Positions 16,983-26,529 are shown, counted from the stretch's first letter. The stretch: 37,991 nt of DNA from Methylococcales bacterium (GCA_003584875.1 QVQD01000211.1:1-37991), one strand, 5' to 3'. The notes: a model not told the origin generated them from the sequence alone. Numbers and translations: made by a program.

Positions 16983-17508
16983 ACAATCAATCCTCTTTTA
17001 CTGCAGTGTATTTTTAATGATGCTACAGAGTTTTAATGCGCGTGCTTTAGACACTGACGCCGAACAACCTATAACGATTGATTCCAATACAGCCACTTAT
17101 GATGACACTTCTGCTACTAGCACTTATATCGGCAATGTTATCTCTATTCAAGGTAGTATCGTCGTTCACTCTGATAAATTAGTCGTTTACTTTGTCAATG
17201 GTGACGCTGAAAAACTAGTTTTTACTGGCAATAAAACAAAGTTTAAACAAACACCTAGTATCGGTTCTAAAGATATAACAGGTGAGTCATATATTGGTCA
17301 CTATTTTCCAAAAGCCAATCAATTAGTCCTCATTGATAGTGCAACTATTTGGAAAGATGATGGTATTTATGCTAGTGATTTGATTGAATATAATACTAAA
17401 ACATCTTTAGTTAATGCAGGCGAAAAATCGACTGATACCAAGCGAGTCCATGTCATTTTAAAACCTAAAGCCAAAGAACAGTCGCTCAAAAAGAGCGCAA
17501 ATCAATGA
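16969..17508 (+). CDS. lptA: LPS transport periplasmic protein LptA
   Basis: 179 residues: a signal peptide (about 1-26, ending FNARA) and an OstA-like beta-jellyroll beginning QPITIDSNTATYDDTSATST. The mature protein forms the bridge that carries LPS from LptC to LptD across the periplasm. The Lys-rich tail after residue 160 is poorly conserved in the family. It starts 14 bases inside lptC, and a 67-base gap separates it from lptB. Confidence 0.93.
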   Translation: MKKNKQSILFYCSVFLMMLQSFNARALDTDAEQPITIDSNTATYDDTSATSTYIGNVISIQGSIVVHSDKLVVYFVNGDAEKLVFTGNKTKFKQTPSIGSKDITGESYIGHYFPKANQLVLIDSATIWKDDGIYASDLIEYNTKTSLVNAGEKSTDTKRVHVILKPKAKEQSLKKSANQ

Positions 17509-17575
17509 TTGGCAAACCTCAATATATTAAGTATTTTCTGTTAATTATTTACCTTTAGCTATTTAGTATTTATAA

Positions 17576-18301
17576 ATGACAATTTTAACTGCGCACCAAC
17601 TCATTAAAACCTACAATAAACGAAATGTGGTCAATGGCGTATCATTGCAGGTAAGCACCGGTGAAATTGTTGGTTTATTAGGTCCTAATGGTGCAGGAAA
17701 AACCACTAGCTTTTATATGATGGTAGGTTTAATTAAAGCTGATCATGGAAACATATCTCTTGATGACAAAGATATCACTCACTATCCTATGCATTTAAGA
17801 GCGATAAACGGCATTGGTTATTTGCCTCAAGAACCCTCAATATTCCGTAAACTCAGTGTTAAAGACAACTTACATGCGGTCTTACAAATTCGTTCTGAAT
17901 TATCAGTAGAACAACAAGAACAAGTCATTGAAGATTTATTGCAAGAATTTCATATTGGCCATCTACGCAATCAAATGGGGCTAAGTTTGTCAGGCGGAGA
18001 ACGAAGACGTCTAGAAATAGCTAGAGCATTAGCAACTAATCCAAAATTTATTTTGCTCGATGAACCTTTCGCCGGCGTTGACCCTATTTCAGTAGAAGAT
18101 ATTAAAAAAATCATAGAGCATTTGAAAAATCGAGGTATAGGTATACTGATTACCGAACACAATGTGCGAGAAACATTAAGTATTTGTGATCGCGCCTATA
18201 TACTTAGCGATGGAAAAGTCATCGCTGAAGGGGGTGCGACTGATATTGTTGCAAATGAAGAAGTTCGTAAAGTATATTTAGGTAACAATTTTAGCCTTTA
18301 A
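17576..18301 (+). CDS. lptB: LPS export ABC transporter ATPase LptB
   Basis: ABC ATPase of 241 residues. Walker A is GPNGAGKTT (36-44), the Q-loop is [10 protein letters not shown], the signature is [15 protein letters not shown] from 138, Walker B is [12 protein letters not shown] and the switch histidine lies in ITEHNVRE (His195). The [10 protein letters not shown] segment and the EHNVRET end region are specific to LptB rather than LivF or other ABC ATPases. It powers LPS extraction from the inner membrane with LptF and LptG, which lie elsewhere. rpoN follows 80 bases downstream. Confidence 0.97.
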   Translation: MTILTAHQLIKTYNKRNVVNGVSLQVSTGEIVGLLGPNGAGKTTSFYMMVGLIKADHGNISLDDKDITHYPMHLRAINGIGYLPQEPSIFRKLSVKDNLHAVLQIRSELSVEQQEQVIEDLLQEFHIGHLRNQMGLSLSGGERRRLEIARALATNPKFILLDEPFAGVDPISVEDIKKIIEHLKNRGIGILITEHNVRETLSICDRAYILSDGKVIAEGGATDIVANEEVRKVYLGNNFSL

Positions 18302-18381
18302 ATGTAAGGTAATACTTTAAAATTACACTAACATAAAAACTAAAATCCCATGAAGCATTAATCCTAACTATTTGTGACTGA

Positions 18382-19827
18382 ATGAAACAATCATTAAATC
18401 TTCGGCTAGGCCAACAATTAACAATGACGCCTCAATTACAACAGGCTATTAAATTGTTACAAATGTCGACTTTAGATTTGCAGCAAGAAATACAGCAAGT
18501 GCTTGACTCTAATATCATGTTAGAGATCAGCGAAGATGAAAATAGTAACCGTGACTCTTTAAACACATCTGAAAGTAACACTGAATATTCCGAATCGTTT
18601 ACTAGCGAAGGCTCACAGACCAATATACCTAATGAATTACCTATAGATTCCTCATGGGAAGATACTTATGAAACCGTTTCAGTTTCAGGCAGCAATAATC
18701 CTGAACCAGTTGAATTTGAATCACAGCGAAGTAACGAAGCAACACTTCTAGCTCATCTTTTATGGCAAGTTGAATTAACTATTTTTTCAGAGCGCGATCA
18801 TGCTATCGCCATAGCAATTATTGATTCAGTTAATGACGAAGGTTATCTTGGCAATACGCCAGATGACATTTATCAAGGCTTACAAAGCCAACTTGAAGAT
18901 TTAGACTTTGATGAAGTTATTGCGGTACTCCATAGAGTGCAACAGTTTGATCCTCCTGGTATAGCCGCTATTGATTTAAGTGACTGCTTAAAAATACAGC
19001 TCTTACAATTACCCGAGACGACTCCCTACCGTGATCAAGCATTGCTTTTGGTTACACGCCACATAAATTTATTAGCAAGTCACGACCAAGCCAAACTTTT
19101 GCGCAAATTGGCTATAACAGAAAGACAATTGGATGATATAGTTTCCCTTATAAGAACCTTAGATCCAAAACCAGGTGAAAAAATTCAAGACTCAAGCTCT
19201 GAGTATGTTATACCTGATGTTTATGTCACCAAATACAATGATGTCTGGCAAGTTAATTTAAATCAAGATATAGCCCCAAAACTTCGAATTAATAGCTACT
19301 ATTCATCTTTGATTAAAAGAGCCGATAACAGCAAAGATAATGCTTGTATGAAAGGCCACTTACAAGAAGCTAAATGGTTTATTAAAAATCTTCATAACCG
19401 TAACGATACACTTTTACGTGTAGCTCGTTGTATTATTGAAAAACAAACAGGGTTTTTAGAGCATGGTTCAATTGCCATGAAACCTATGGTTTTAAGAGAT
19501 GTAGCAGAGATACTTGAATTACATGAATCAACAATATCCAGAGTGACAACGCAAAAGTTTATGCATACTCCAAACGGAATTGTTGAATTTAAATATTTTT
19601 TTTCTAGTCATGTTTCAAGGGAAGGCGGTGGTGAGTGTTCTTCTACTGCCATCAGAGCTTTTATTAAAGAGTTAATCGATAATGAAAATCAAGCCAAGCC
19701 ATTAAGCGACAATAAAATTGCTGATTTTTTACAAGAAAAAGGCATCAATGTCGCAAGAAGAACTATTGCTAAATACCGTGAAGCCATGTTTATATCATCA
19801 TCAAGTCAGCGCAAACGTCTTTTTTAG
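18382..19827 (+). CDS. rpoN: RNA polymerase sigma-54 factor RpoN
   Basis: 481 residues. The Gln-rich activator-interacting region (MKQSLNLRLGQQLTMTPQLQ, then QQAIKLLQMSTLDLQQE) is followed by an acidic region II (about 50-120), the core-binding domain (about 125-310), the helix-turn-helix region with LRDVAEILELHESTISRVT, and the RpoN box ARRTIAKYRE at 458-467, which reads the -24 element. It directs RNA polymerase to -24/-12 promoters that need AAA+ activators, commonly for nitrogen, pili or flagella. The lptB-rpoN-hpf order is standard for Gammaproteobacteria. Confidence 0.97.
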   Translation: MKQSLNLRLGQQLTMTPQLQQAIKLLQMSTLDLQQEIQQVLDSNIMLEISEDENSNRDSLNTSESNTEYSESFTSEGSQTNIPNELPIDSSWEDTYETVSVSGSNNPEPVEFESQRSNEATLLAHLLWQVELTIFSERDHAIAIAIIDSVNDEGYLGNTPDDIYQGLQSQLEDLDFDEVIAVLHRVQQFDPPGIAAIDLSDCLKIQLLQLPETTPYRDQALLLVTRHINLLASHDQAKLLRKLAITERQLDDIVSLIRTLDPKPGEKIQDSSSEYVIPDVYVTKYNDVWQVNLNQDIAPKLRINSYYSSLIKRADNSKDNACMKGHLQEAKWFIKNLHNRNDTLLRVARCIIEKQTGFLEHGSIAMKPMVLRDVAEILELHESTISRVTTQKFMHTPNGIVEFKYFFSSHVSREGGGECSSTAIRAFIKELIDNENQAKPLSDNKIADFLQEKGINVARRTIAKYREAMFISSSSQRKRLF

Positions 19828-19876
19828 CGCCTATTGAAATTCCAACCAACCATTAATTAAAATAAAGGAGTATTCC

Positions 19877-20167
19877 ATGCAACTTATAATAACAGGTCAT
19901 CATCTTGAAGTTACTGAAGCATTAAAAGCACATATTCATTCAAAATTTGAAAAATTGGCACGTCATTCAGACAATGTTGCTGATGTACACGTAATTTTAA
20001 GCGTTGAGAAATTAATTCAAAAAGCGGAAGCGACGTTGCAAGTCAGTGGTGCGAATTTTTTTGCAGAAGATCATCAAGAAGACATGTATGCGGCTATTGA
20101 TGAGTTAGTTGATAAACTTGATCGTCAAATCACTAAGCACAAAGAAAAAACCGGCAGCCATAGATAA
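19877..20167 (+). CDS. hpf: ribosome hibernation promoting factor, short form
   Basis: 96 residues, a single HPF/YfiA domain and no C-terminal dimerisation extension, so it is the short type that works with RMF to form 100S ribosomes. MQLIITGHHLEVTEALKAHI and the acidic end EDMYAAIDELVDKLDRQI are conserved. AAGGAG lies 7 bases before the ATG, the strongest Shine-Dalgarno in the cluster. Downstream the expected ptsN is missing; a 57-base gap with a hairpin leads to rapZ. Confidence 0.95.
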   Translation: MQLIITGHHLEVTEALKAHIHSKFEKLARHSDNVADVHVILSVEKLIQKAEATLQVSGANFFAEDHQEDMYAAIDELVDKLDRQITKHKEKTGSHR

Positions 20168-20177
20168 TAAGGTAAAG

Positions 20178-20215
20178 GGCGAAAGACGAAAGCAAATAGC
20201 ACTTTATCTTTCGCC
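20178..20215 (+). promoter_or_regulatory. hairpin immediately upstream of rapZ
   Basis: GGCGAAAGA (20178-20186) and TCTTTCGCC (20207-20215) form a perfect 9-bp stem that ends 9 bases before the rapZ ATG. There is no T-run and no clear Shine-Dalgarno before that ATG. It may process or stabilise the transcript, or mask rapZ translation. Confidence 0.4.
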
Positions 20216-20224
20216 TAATTAATT

Positions 20225-21082
20225 ATGAAACTACTTATTGTCAGCGCCCTTTCAGGCTCAGGTAAAAGTATCGCTTTAGATACTTTAGAGGATTGTGGCT
20301 ATTATTGTATAGATAATTTACCTGTTACCTTACTTGAAGATTTCATTAATCATGTGATGCTGGCAGATCAGCAAACTTATGCCAAGACAGCTGTTGGTAT
20401 AGATGCTAGAAACCAAAGTGAAAGCCTAGCTAACTTTTCAGAAATATTAAAATCAATCCGTGCTAAAGGCATTGATTGTGAAATTATTTTCATGCAGGCC
20501 GAAGAAGCGACCTTATTAAAACGTTATAGTGAAACACGTCGCAGACATCCTTTAACGGATATCAATACCCCGTTAAAAGAAGCATTAAAAATTGAAAAAG
20601 AAATGCTAATACCTTTAGCAAAGCATGCCAATGTCGTCATTGATACCAGTCGAACTCACTACCATCAGTTACGTGAACTGATAAGAGACCAAATTGGTGA
20701 GCGTGATTACCGTCATATTTCCTTACAATTCCAATCTTTTGGCTTTAAACACGGCGTACCTTTAGATGCGGACTTTGTTTTCGATGCACGCAGTTTACCC
20801 AATCCTTATTGGGTTCCAGAATTACGCGCATTAACCGGTAAAGATCAAGCTGTAGCCGATTTTCTAACTGAACAACCTCTAGTAGATGAATTTTTTCAGG
20901 ATATCAGTAATTTTCTTGAGCGCTGGATTCCTCGATTTGAAGCAGAAGGTCGTAGTTACCTGACTATCGCAATAGGCTGTACAGGTGGGCAACATCGCTC
21001 AGTGTATTTAGTAGAATCACTCATAAAACGTTTTAATAGTCCCACCGTCAATGTCATCGTTCGTCATAGAGAAATCCAATAA
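20225..21082 (+). CDS. rapZ: RNase adapter protein RapZ
   Basis: 285 residues, the usual length. The N-terminal P-loop is SALSGSGKS (7-15), where E. coli has SGRSGSGKS. The C-terminal RNA-binding domain contains GCTGGQHRS from 251, a hallmark of the family. In E. coli RapZ guides RNase E to the sRNA GlmZ and so tunes glucosamine-6-phosphate synthesis; whether that sRNA exists here is unknown. It ends the cluster, and a convergent gene lies 14 bases away. The usual PTS-Ntr partners ptsN and npr are absent around it. Confidence 0.95.
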   Translation: MKLLIVSALSGSGKSIALDTLEDCGYYCIDNLPVTLLEDFINHVMLADQQTYAKTAVGIDARNQSESLANFSEILKSIRAKGIDCEIIFMQAEEATLLKRYSETRRRHPLTDINTPLKEALKIEKEMLIPLAKHANVVIDTSRTHYHQLRELIRDQIGERDYRHISLQFQSFGFKHGVPLDADFVFDARSLPNPYWVPELRALTGKDQAVADFLTEQPLVDEFFQDISNFLERWIPRFEAEGRSYLTIAIGCTGGQHRSVYLVESLIKRFNSPTVNVIVRHREIQ

Positions 21083-21096
21083 GATCATTACGTCTC

Positions 21097-22224
21097 TTAT
21101 TTAAAGGGTAAATAAGTCTTTGCAACTTCTTTATAGTGCTGAATCTGTTTTTGTTCTACCTCTAAAAAGCTTTCTAAGGCTAATGCGAATCGCTCATCTC
21201 TTAGCCAATGAGCAGAATAAGTTGTAACTGGCTCAAAACCTCTAGCAATTTTATGCTCACCTTGAGCTCCCGAATCAAATCGATCTAAACCTTGTTCTAT
21301 ACAATAATCCAGTCCTTGGTAATAGCAGGTTTCAAAATGCAGACTATGATATTCATCATAACAACCCCAATAACGGCCATATAAAGTAAGGTCACCAATA
21401 AAACTTAAAGCCGCAGCAATAGGTAATTCATCCTTAATTGCAAATACTAAGAGTAATTGCTCGCCCATCGCGGCAGCAATTTGTTTAAAAAAAGTCAGAT
21501 TCAAATAAGGTTCAGAATTTCTTTTCAAGTACGTCAAAGAATAAAAGCGAAAAAAATCCTGCCACTGCTGCTCATTGACATCTGATCCCAAAATACGCAC
21601 TAATTTTATACCCTGCTCAGAGACTCGGCGTCGCTCTCGTTTTAGCATTTTTCTTTTACTGGAATTCATAGTATTCAAAAAATCATTAAAATCCCTGTAG
21701 CCTCGATTAAACCATTGATACTGAATACCCTCACGCACACTTAATCCCATTGAACGCAATTGCTCTAATTGTTGCAACTCAGGAAATAAGCAGTGCCATG
21801 ATGAAATACCCTGCTGCCCTGCCTGTTGTTTAATAAAACTAATAAACAAGCGCATAACTTCTAGTGGATCAATGCCAGTCTGTGCAAGCATTCTTGGGCC
21901 TTGACAAGGCGTAAAGGGAATAGCACTCAGCCATTTAGGATAATAATCTAAGCCATTTTGATGATAAGCTTTAGCCCACGCTTGATCAAAGACGTATTCT
22001 CCCCAAGAATGATATTTGAGATACATGGGCATAAAGCCGAGCAATTGCTCTTTATTTATGACGACTAGATGTCCAGCTAACCAACCACTAGACTCGCAAA
22101 CTGAACCACTTTGCTCTAAGGCAAATAAAAACTCATGGCGTAAAAATGGATAAGCATTACCCGCAATCGAATTCCAGGCATCAGCATTAACTTGAGTCAT
22201 ACTATGGATTTGTTTTACTTCCAT
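21097..22224 (-). CDS. GNAT/FemAB-like protein, DUF482 family
   Basis: About 375 residues of the DUF482 group (COG3146), a GNAT-like fold often labelled peptidoglycan biosynthesis protein. Conserved pieces are CQGPRML near residue 115, the basic SSKRKMLKRERRRV, and near the end CYYQGLDYCIEQGLDRFDSGAQGEHKIARGF split over the catalytic core. An open frame can begin at TTG 22230 or GTG 22227, but ATG 22224 is the most likely start. Function is unproven; acyl or aminoacyl transfer is expected from the fold. It converges with rapZ and diverges from the DUF938 gene. Confidence 0.8.
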   Translation of the reverse strand: MEVKQIHSMTQVNADAWNSIAGNAYPFLRHEFLFALEQSGSVCESSGWLAGHLVVINKEQLLGFMPMYLKYHSWGEYVFDQAWAKAYHQNGLDYYPKWLSAIPFTPCQGPRMLAQTGIDPLEVMRLFISFIKQQAGQQGISSWHCLFPELQQLEQLRSMGLSVREGIQYQWFNRGYRDFNDFLNTMNSSKRKMLKRERRRVSEQGIKLVRILGSDVNEQQWQDFFRFYSLTYLKRNSEPYLNLTFFKQIAAAMGEQLLLVFAIKDELPIAAALSFIGDLTLYGRYWGCYDEYHSLHFETCYYQGLDYCIEQGLDRFDSGAQGEHKIARGFEPVTTYSAHWLRDERFALALESFLEVEQKQIQHYKEVAKTYLPFK

Positions 22225-22277
22225 CACCAAAACCAGTAAAGTTAAAAACTACAGAATATCATCAATTATTACTACAG

Positions 22278-22874
22278 ATGAGCAATAAACCTTTTTCTCA
22301 AGCCTGTGAAAATAACAAAGAACCTATATTACAAATTATTCGCCAGGTTTTTGCAAACACGACCCATGTTTTAGAAATTGGTAGCGGCACCGGTCAACAT
22401 GCTTGTTATTTCTCACAACACCTTCCGTATTTAATCTGGCAGCCTAGCGACAAACCCGAAAACATTGCTGGCATTAACTTATTGCAAGAATCTTGCCGCC
22501 AGGTTAATTTAAAGCCAGCAATAGCTTTGAATGTCACTGATAAGACCTGGCCATTCGATAGCATAGACGCAGTATTTACAGCAAATACCCTGCACATCAT
22601 GTCTGAGCAAGAAGTACAAATAGCTTTCGATAGACTTAGTTTATATTTAACCCCAAAGGCACTATTATGTATTTATGGCCCTTTTAACTACAATGGCACT
22701 TTTACTAGTGACAGTAATGCTCGATTTGAGAACTTGCTTAAAAGCCAAAATCCTTTAAGTGGCATAAAAAATATTGAAGATATTTTATTGTTAGGCACAG
22801 ACAGAGGTATTCACTTAATCAATGATTTCGAGATGCCCGCTAATAATCGATTATTAGTTTTACAGAAAAGCTGA
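22278..22874 (+). CDS. DUF938 SAM-dependent methyltransferase-like protein
   Basis: 198 residues, the normal DUF938 length. A class I SAM-binding motif HVLEIGSGTGQHACYF lies at 30-45, an acidic motif II around NVTDKTWPFDSIDAVFTANT, and the family block GPFNYNGTFTSDSNARFENL is present. The substrate is unknown. It begins at an ATG 54 bases from the divergent DUF482 gene; that short spacer must carry both promoters. A REPIN follows its stop. Confidence 0.85.
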   Translation: MSNKPFSQACENNKEPILQIIRQVFANTTHVLEIGSGTGQHACYFSQHLPYLIWQPSDKPENIAGINLLQESCRQVNLKPAIALNVTDKTWPFDSIDAVFTANTLHIMSEQEVQIAFDRLSLYLTPKALLCIYGPFNYNGTFTSDSNARFENLLKSQNPLSGIKNIEDILLLGTDRGIHLINDFEMPANNRLLVLQKS

Positions 22875-22899
22875 GCATTGCTTGATATAAAAAAACTTA

Positions 22900-23040
22900 T
22901 AGGGGCATATTGCATACGCCCATTTATTGAAAGTTCAAGGTTTTAGGATGTATTTTATAAGGGCGTATGCAATACGCCCCTACGATATTCACCACAATGT
23001 TATCGTTCTTGCGTTGAATTTTTTTAATTATGTAGATACC
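22900..23040. repeat. REPIN-like pair plus long arm, GGGGC-TATTGCATACGCCC family
   Basis: TAGGGGCATATTGCATACGC at 22900-22919 and GGGCGTATGCAATACGCCCC at 22961-22980 are inverted copies separated by about 40 bases. The right flank continues with ACCACAATGTTATCGTT (22991-23007), an exact 17-base inverted match to 36484-36500, and ends in TGTAGATACC at 23031-23040, which matches the outer arm at 26681. Only the right long arm is present here. Confidence 0.7.
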
Positions 23041-23116
23041 AAATCAGCTAAAAAATAATTACAAAATAATGAACACCTGCTCAATAATGCTCTTAACCTC
23101 ACTATAGGTTTCAAAC

Positions 23117-23602
23117 ATGTCTTTTACAACAGCGGCACTTTGCGATAGTTATTCTAACCAAGATCATTTCCAGATTGCCGAATCATTATTTATGTCTTTT
23201 GGCGGCAACAGCACTTTTTCTGGTCAAATAACTACCTTAAAAACATTTGAAGATAATGTATTAATCAAAGAAATATTAGAAGAGAAAGCAGAGAATCGAG
23301 TTTTAGTGATAGATGGTGGCGGCTCACATCGTTGTGCATTAATAGATGCAAACCTAGCTGAATTAGCTATTAAAAATGGTTGGCAAGGCATCGTTGTTTA
23401 TGGCTGCATACGTAATGCTGAAACAATAAATAACATGCCAATTGGCATACGCGCGTTACATGCCCATCCTTTAAAAAGTCATAAAAGAGATCATAGTGAC
23501 CGTGACCTTTTAGTCTCTTTCGCTGGAGTCAATTTCAAAAAAGATCATTATTTATACGCTGATAATGACGGAATTATCGTATCAGCAACGATCTTGAGTT
23601 AA
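23117..23602 (+). CDS. rraA: RraA-family protein (ribonuclease E activity regulator)
   Basis: 161 residues, single RraA domain. FGGNSTFSGQITTLKTFEDN, LVIDGGGSHRCALIDANLAE, GIVVYGCIRN and HYLYADNDGIIVS follow E. coli RraA closely in spacing. RraA trimers bind and inhibit RNase E in enterics. Some members of the same fold are 4-hydroxy-4-methyl-2-oxoglutarate aldolases that use a GxxxR-D/E pattern; GCIRN here gives only a partial match, so the regulator call is preferred but enzymatic activity is not excluded. ispH follows 35 bases later on the same strand. Confidence 0.85.
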   Translation: MSFTTAALCDSYSNQDHFQIAESLFMSFGGNSTFSGQITTLKTFEDNVLIKEILEEKAENRVLVIDGGGSHRCALIDANLAELAIKNGWQGIVVYGCIRNAETINNMPIGIRALHAHPLKSHKRDHSDRDLLVSFAGVNFKKDHYLYADNDGIIVSATILS

Positions 23603-23637
23603 AATATAGCCTATTAACCAACTAATGAAGTCAAGAT

Positions 23638-24597
23638 ATGCAAATTGTACTCGCTAACCCTCGTGGATTTTGTGCCGGCGTAGACCGTGCCATAGAAATT
23701 GTAGACCAAGCCATCGAAACTTTCGGGGCTCCCATTTATGTCCGACATGAAGTTGTACACAACCGTACCGTAGTCGATGGCCTAAAAGAAAAAGGTGCTA
23801 TTTTTATAGAAGAATTAACTGACGTCCCTGTTGGTTCATATTTAATTTTCAGTGCGCATGGCGTATCAAAACAAGTGCAGCATGAAGCCAAAGAGCGAAA
23901 ATTAACCGTCTTTGATGCGACCTGCCCCTTAGTCACAAAAGTTCATATACAAGTCGCTAAACACGCGAAATCTGATCGTGAAGTGATACTCATCGGACAT
24001 GCTGGCCATCCTGAAGTCGAAGGCACTATGGGGCAATATGAGAAATGCACCGATAATGGCGGAATCTATTTAGTGGAAACACCTGAAGACGTTAATCAAT
24101 TGGTCGTCAATAACCCTGACAATCTCGCCTACGTCACGCAAACAACTTTATCAATGACAGATACCAAAATCATGGTTGATGCCTTGAGAGCGCGCTTTAA
24201 GTCTATACAAGAACAAAAGAAAGATGATATTTGTTACGCAACTCAAAATCGTCAAGATGCTGTTTATGAATTAGCTAAAACTGCTGATACTATTTTAGTG
24301 GTTGGCTCATACAATAGCTCTAATTCTAATCGTTTGCGTGAGATTGCTGAACAACTAGGCAAAAAAGCTTATTTAATCGATACTGCAAGTGATATGCAAG
24401 AAAGTTGGTTTAATGGTGTTGCTACCGTTGGCGTCACTGCAGGAGCTTCAGCCCCTGAAGTCTTAGTCCAAGAAGTCATTAATAAATTAAAACAATGGGG
24501 CGGAAAATCAACCATTGAAATTCAGGGCATAGAAGAAAAAGTAGTTTTTTCTTTACCCAAAGGCTTAAAGAAAGAAAAAGACTTGAGTGCACACTGA
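23638..24597 (+). CDS. ispH: 4-hydroxy-3-methylbut-2-enyl diphosphate reductase
   Basis: 319 residues. The three cluster cysteines are present: Cys12 ([12 protein letters not shown]), Cys96 ([11 protein letters not shown]) and Cys199 ([10 protein letters not shown]). Diphosphate-site residues His41, His74, His124 and the proton-donor Glu126 (HPEVEG) are all in place. The enzyme uses a 4Fe-4S cluster to make IPP and DMAPP in the last step of the MEP isoprenoid pathway. The start has a Shine-Dalgarno-like GAAG. Its last 11 bases overlap the start of hslR. Confidence 0.97.
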   Translation: MQIVLANPRGFCAGVDRAIEIVDQAIETFGAPIYVRHEVVHNRTVVDGLKEKGAIFIEELTDVPVGSYLIFSAHGVSKQVQHEAKERKLTVFDATCPLVTKVHIQVAKHAKSDREVILIGHAGHPEVEGTMGQYEKCTDNGGIYLVETPEDVNQLVVNNPDNLAYVTQTTLSMTDTKIMVDALRARFKSIQEQKKDDICYATQNRQDAVYELAKTADTILVVGSYNSSNSNRLREIAEQLGKKAYLIDTASDMQESWFNGVATVGVTAGASAPEVLVQEVINKLKQWGGKSTIEIQGIEEKVVFSLPKGLKKEKDLSAH

Positions 24598-24988
24598 GTC
24601 AGACACTATACGCTTAGATAAATGGCTATGGGCTGCGCGTTTTTATAAAACGCGCAAACTAGCTGCAGACGCCATCTCGGGTGGCAAAGTACATTTAAAT
24701 CAACAACGCACTAAACCAGGCAAAGAAGTTAAAATTGCCGATTTATTATCTATATCTAAAGACAACTGTCGCTGGGACATCACCATCATCGTTGTTTCGG
24801 CCCAACGTCGTTCTGCCAAAGAAGCTGTATTACTCTATGAAGAAAGCCCTGAAAGCTTTAAGAAGCGCCAACAACAAATCTTATTGTTACGCACTGAACG
24901 TGAGCTTTTTGATTTTAGCGGCCGCGATCATAAACCCAACAAGAAAGAACGACGCCTTATACATAAATTTAAGGTAAATACAGAATAG
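24587..24988 (+). CDS. hslR: heat shock protein 15, S4-domain RNA-binding protein
   Basis: 133 residues with an N-terminal S4 domain ([20 protein letters not shown], residues 9-28) and a basic C-terminal tail ([18 protein letters not shown], then [12 protein letters not shown]). This is the Hsp15 pattern. In E. coli it binds 50S subunits that still carry a nascent chain after abortive translation. The start is GTG at 24587, inside the ispH end, the only in-frame start that keeps the whole S4 domain. The ispH-hslR overlap is a local arrangement and suggests translational coupling. Confidence 0.9.
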   Translation: MHTESDTIRLDKWLWAARFYKTRKLAADAISGGKVHLNQQRTKPGKEVKIADLLSISKDNCRWDITIIVVSAQRRSAKEAVLLYEESPESFKKRQQQILLLRTERELFDFSGRDHKPNKKERRLIHKFKVNTE

Positions 24989-25107
24989 AATGGCTTATGT
25001 ATCCATAATTTCTTCGACTGTTAGTTCATCACTTTAAAAAAATAGAAAACATATTCTATTATTCCACTATCATAATAATAAAACTTTACCTTTACTAAGG
25101 AGATAAG

Positions 25108-25818
25108 ATGTCTTTGCTTTCGCCGTTCACAAAAAAATCAAAACTGACTACCGCTAATAAACAAACTGCCGAAGCTAGGATTAGCGAAGGAACTACTCGC
25201 GACGGACTTTTTAAAGCCGCTTACTTAAGCTATGCAGAAATCTTACAAGACGATGCATTACGCGCAGAAACATTATATCAATGGGGCTTCGCCTTATACC
25301 ATCAAGCCACCACCAGAACAGACGATAGTGCCGCCAACCTTTATCAAGACGCAATTGATAAATTTGCTTTTTGTATGTTGATCAATCCTAACTATTTAGC
25401 TGCAGCGATTGATAGTGGCGTTGCTTATATGGATTTAGCAAGATTAAAACAGGTTGAAGCTGATGATAGATTATATCTTCTCGCTAAAAATCAATTTGAA
25501 AAAGCTAATATCATTCAAGCTGGAACCGCTTCTTATAATTTAGCCTGTATTTATGCTTTACAAGGCAATGCTGATGCTAGTTTAGCAGAACTTGAAATTG
25601 CCCGAGCTAAAGTGACGCTACCAGCGATTGACGATATTTTAAATGATCCAGATATGAGTTCCGCTAAAGACCAAGCTTGGTTTATTGCGTTCATAGAGAG
25701 TTTACATCAAGATATAGTGGATGCTAAAGCCAAGGCTGAAGCAGAAGCAGAGGCAAAAATCATTGCTGAAGAACAAAAAAAGTTAAAGAAAGTTTCTAAA
25801 GATGCAAACTATTACTAA
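25108..25818 (+). CDS. TPR-repeat protein of unknown function
   Basis: 236 residues, cytoplasmic, no signal peptide. Helical repeats run from about residue 35 to 175. TASYNLACIYALQGNADASL resembles the TPR end-of-group motif, followed by its typical DPDMSSAKDQAWF closing segment. The last 35 residues are a charged Ala/Glu/Lys helix (DAKAKAEAEAEAKIIAEEQK), probably a single helix or coiled coil for partner binding. I cannot name a partner. It has an excellent Shine-Dalgarno (AAGGAG) and is followed 55 bases later by the dedA gene, so the two may be co-transcribed. Confidence 0.75.
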   Translation: MSLLSPFTKKSKLTTANKQTAEARISEGTTRDGLFKAAYLSYAEILQDDALRAETLYQWGFALYHQATTRTDDSAANLYQDAIDKFAFCMLINPNYLAAAIDSGVAYMDLARLKQVEADDRLYLLAKNQFEKANIIQAGTASYNLACIYALQGNADASLAELEIARAKVTLPAIDDILNDPDMSSAKDQAWFIAFIESLHQDIVDAKAKAEAEAEAKIIAEEQKKLKKVSKDANYY

Positions 25819-25873
25819 TAGTACATTGCAAAACACAAACATACTAAATTTGTAGAAAATTTTAGGAAACCCA

Positions 25874-26521
25874 ATGGAGTATCTTTCTCAATTTATCGAT
25901 ATTTTTTTACATCTCGACAAATCACTAAGCACTGTAATCCAAACCTTTGGATCAACGACTTATATTATATTATTTTTGGTTATTTTGTGTGAGACTGGCT
26001 TAGTTGTATTGCCTTTTCTGCCAGGTGATTCTTTACTTTTCGCAGCTGGAGCTTTTGCCGCAAAAGGTGATATGAATGTTGCAAGCTTATTGATGGCTTT
26101 ATCAGTCGCTGCCATCATAGGTGATTCTATCAATTATGAGATAGGTCGTTTAATCGGCCCTAAAATTGCCCAGCAAGAGAGGAGTCGATTCATCAATAAA
26201 GAGCATATCGCTAAGACTCATGAGTTTTATGAAAAATATGGCACTAAGACTATCATTATTGCCAGATTTATTCCTATCATTCGAACCTTTGCACCCTTTG
26301 TGGCCGGATTAGGCAACATGAGCTACAAAAAGTTTATTCGATATAATATGGTCGGAGGCATCGCTTGGATTAGTATTTGTTTGTTTGCCGGTTATTTTTT
26401 TGGCAATATTTCCATCGTTAAACAAAACTTTAGTTTAGTTATATTGGCTATTATTATAGTTTCACTGATCCCAGCAGTTATTGAGTTTATTAGACATAAA
26501 TCTAATTCCAAAGCAGCTTAA
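25874..26521 (+). CDS. DedA/VTT-family inner-membrane protein
   Basis: 215 residues with about five hydrophobic stretches. Family motifs: ETGLVVLPFLPGDSLLFAAG (F-PGD near residue 48-52), GDSINYEIGR, and RFIPIIRTFAPFVAGLGNMS, which holds the conserved arginines. DedA proteins move polyprenyl or other phospholipids across the membrane and influence proton-motive force and resistance to antimicrobial peptides. Several paralogues usually exist, so a gene name is not given. The nested repeat element starts soon after its stop. Confidence 0.9.
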   Translation: MEYLSQFIDIFLHLDKSLSTVIQTFGSTTYIILFLVILCETGLVVLPFLPGDSLLFAAGAFAAKGDMNVASLLMALSVAAIIGDSINYEIGRLIGPKIAQQERSRFINKEHIAKTHEFYEKYGTKTIIIARFIPIIRTFAPFVAGLGNMSYKKFIRYNMVGGIAWISICLFAGYFFGNISIVKQNFSLVILAIIIVSLIPAVIEFIRHKSNSKAA

Positions 26522-26529
26522 TAAATCAC

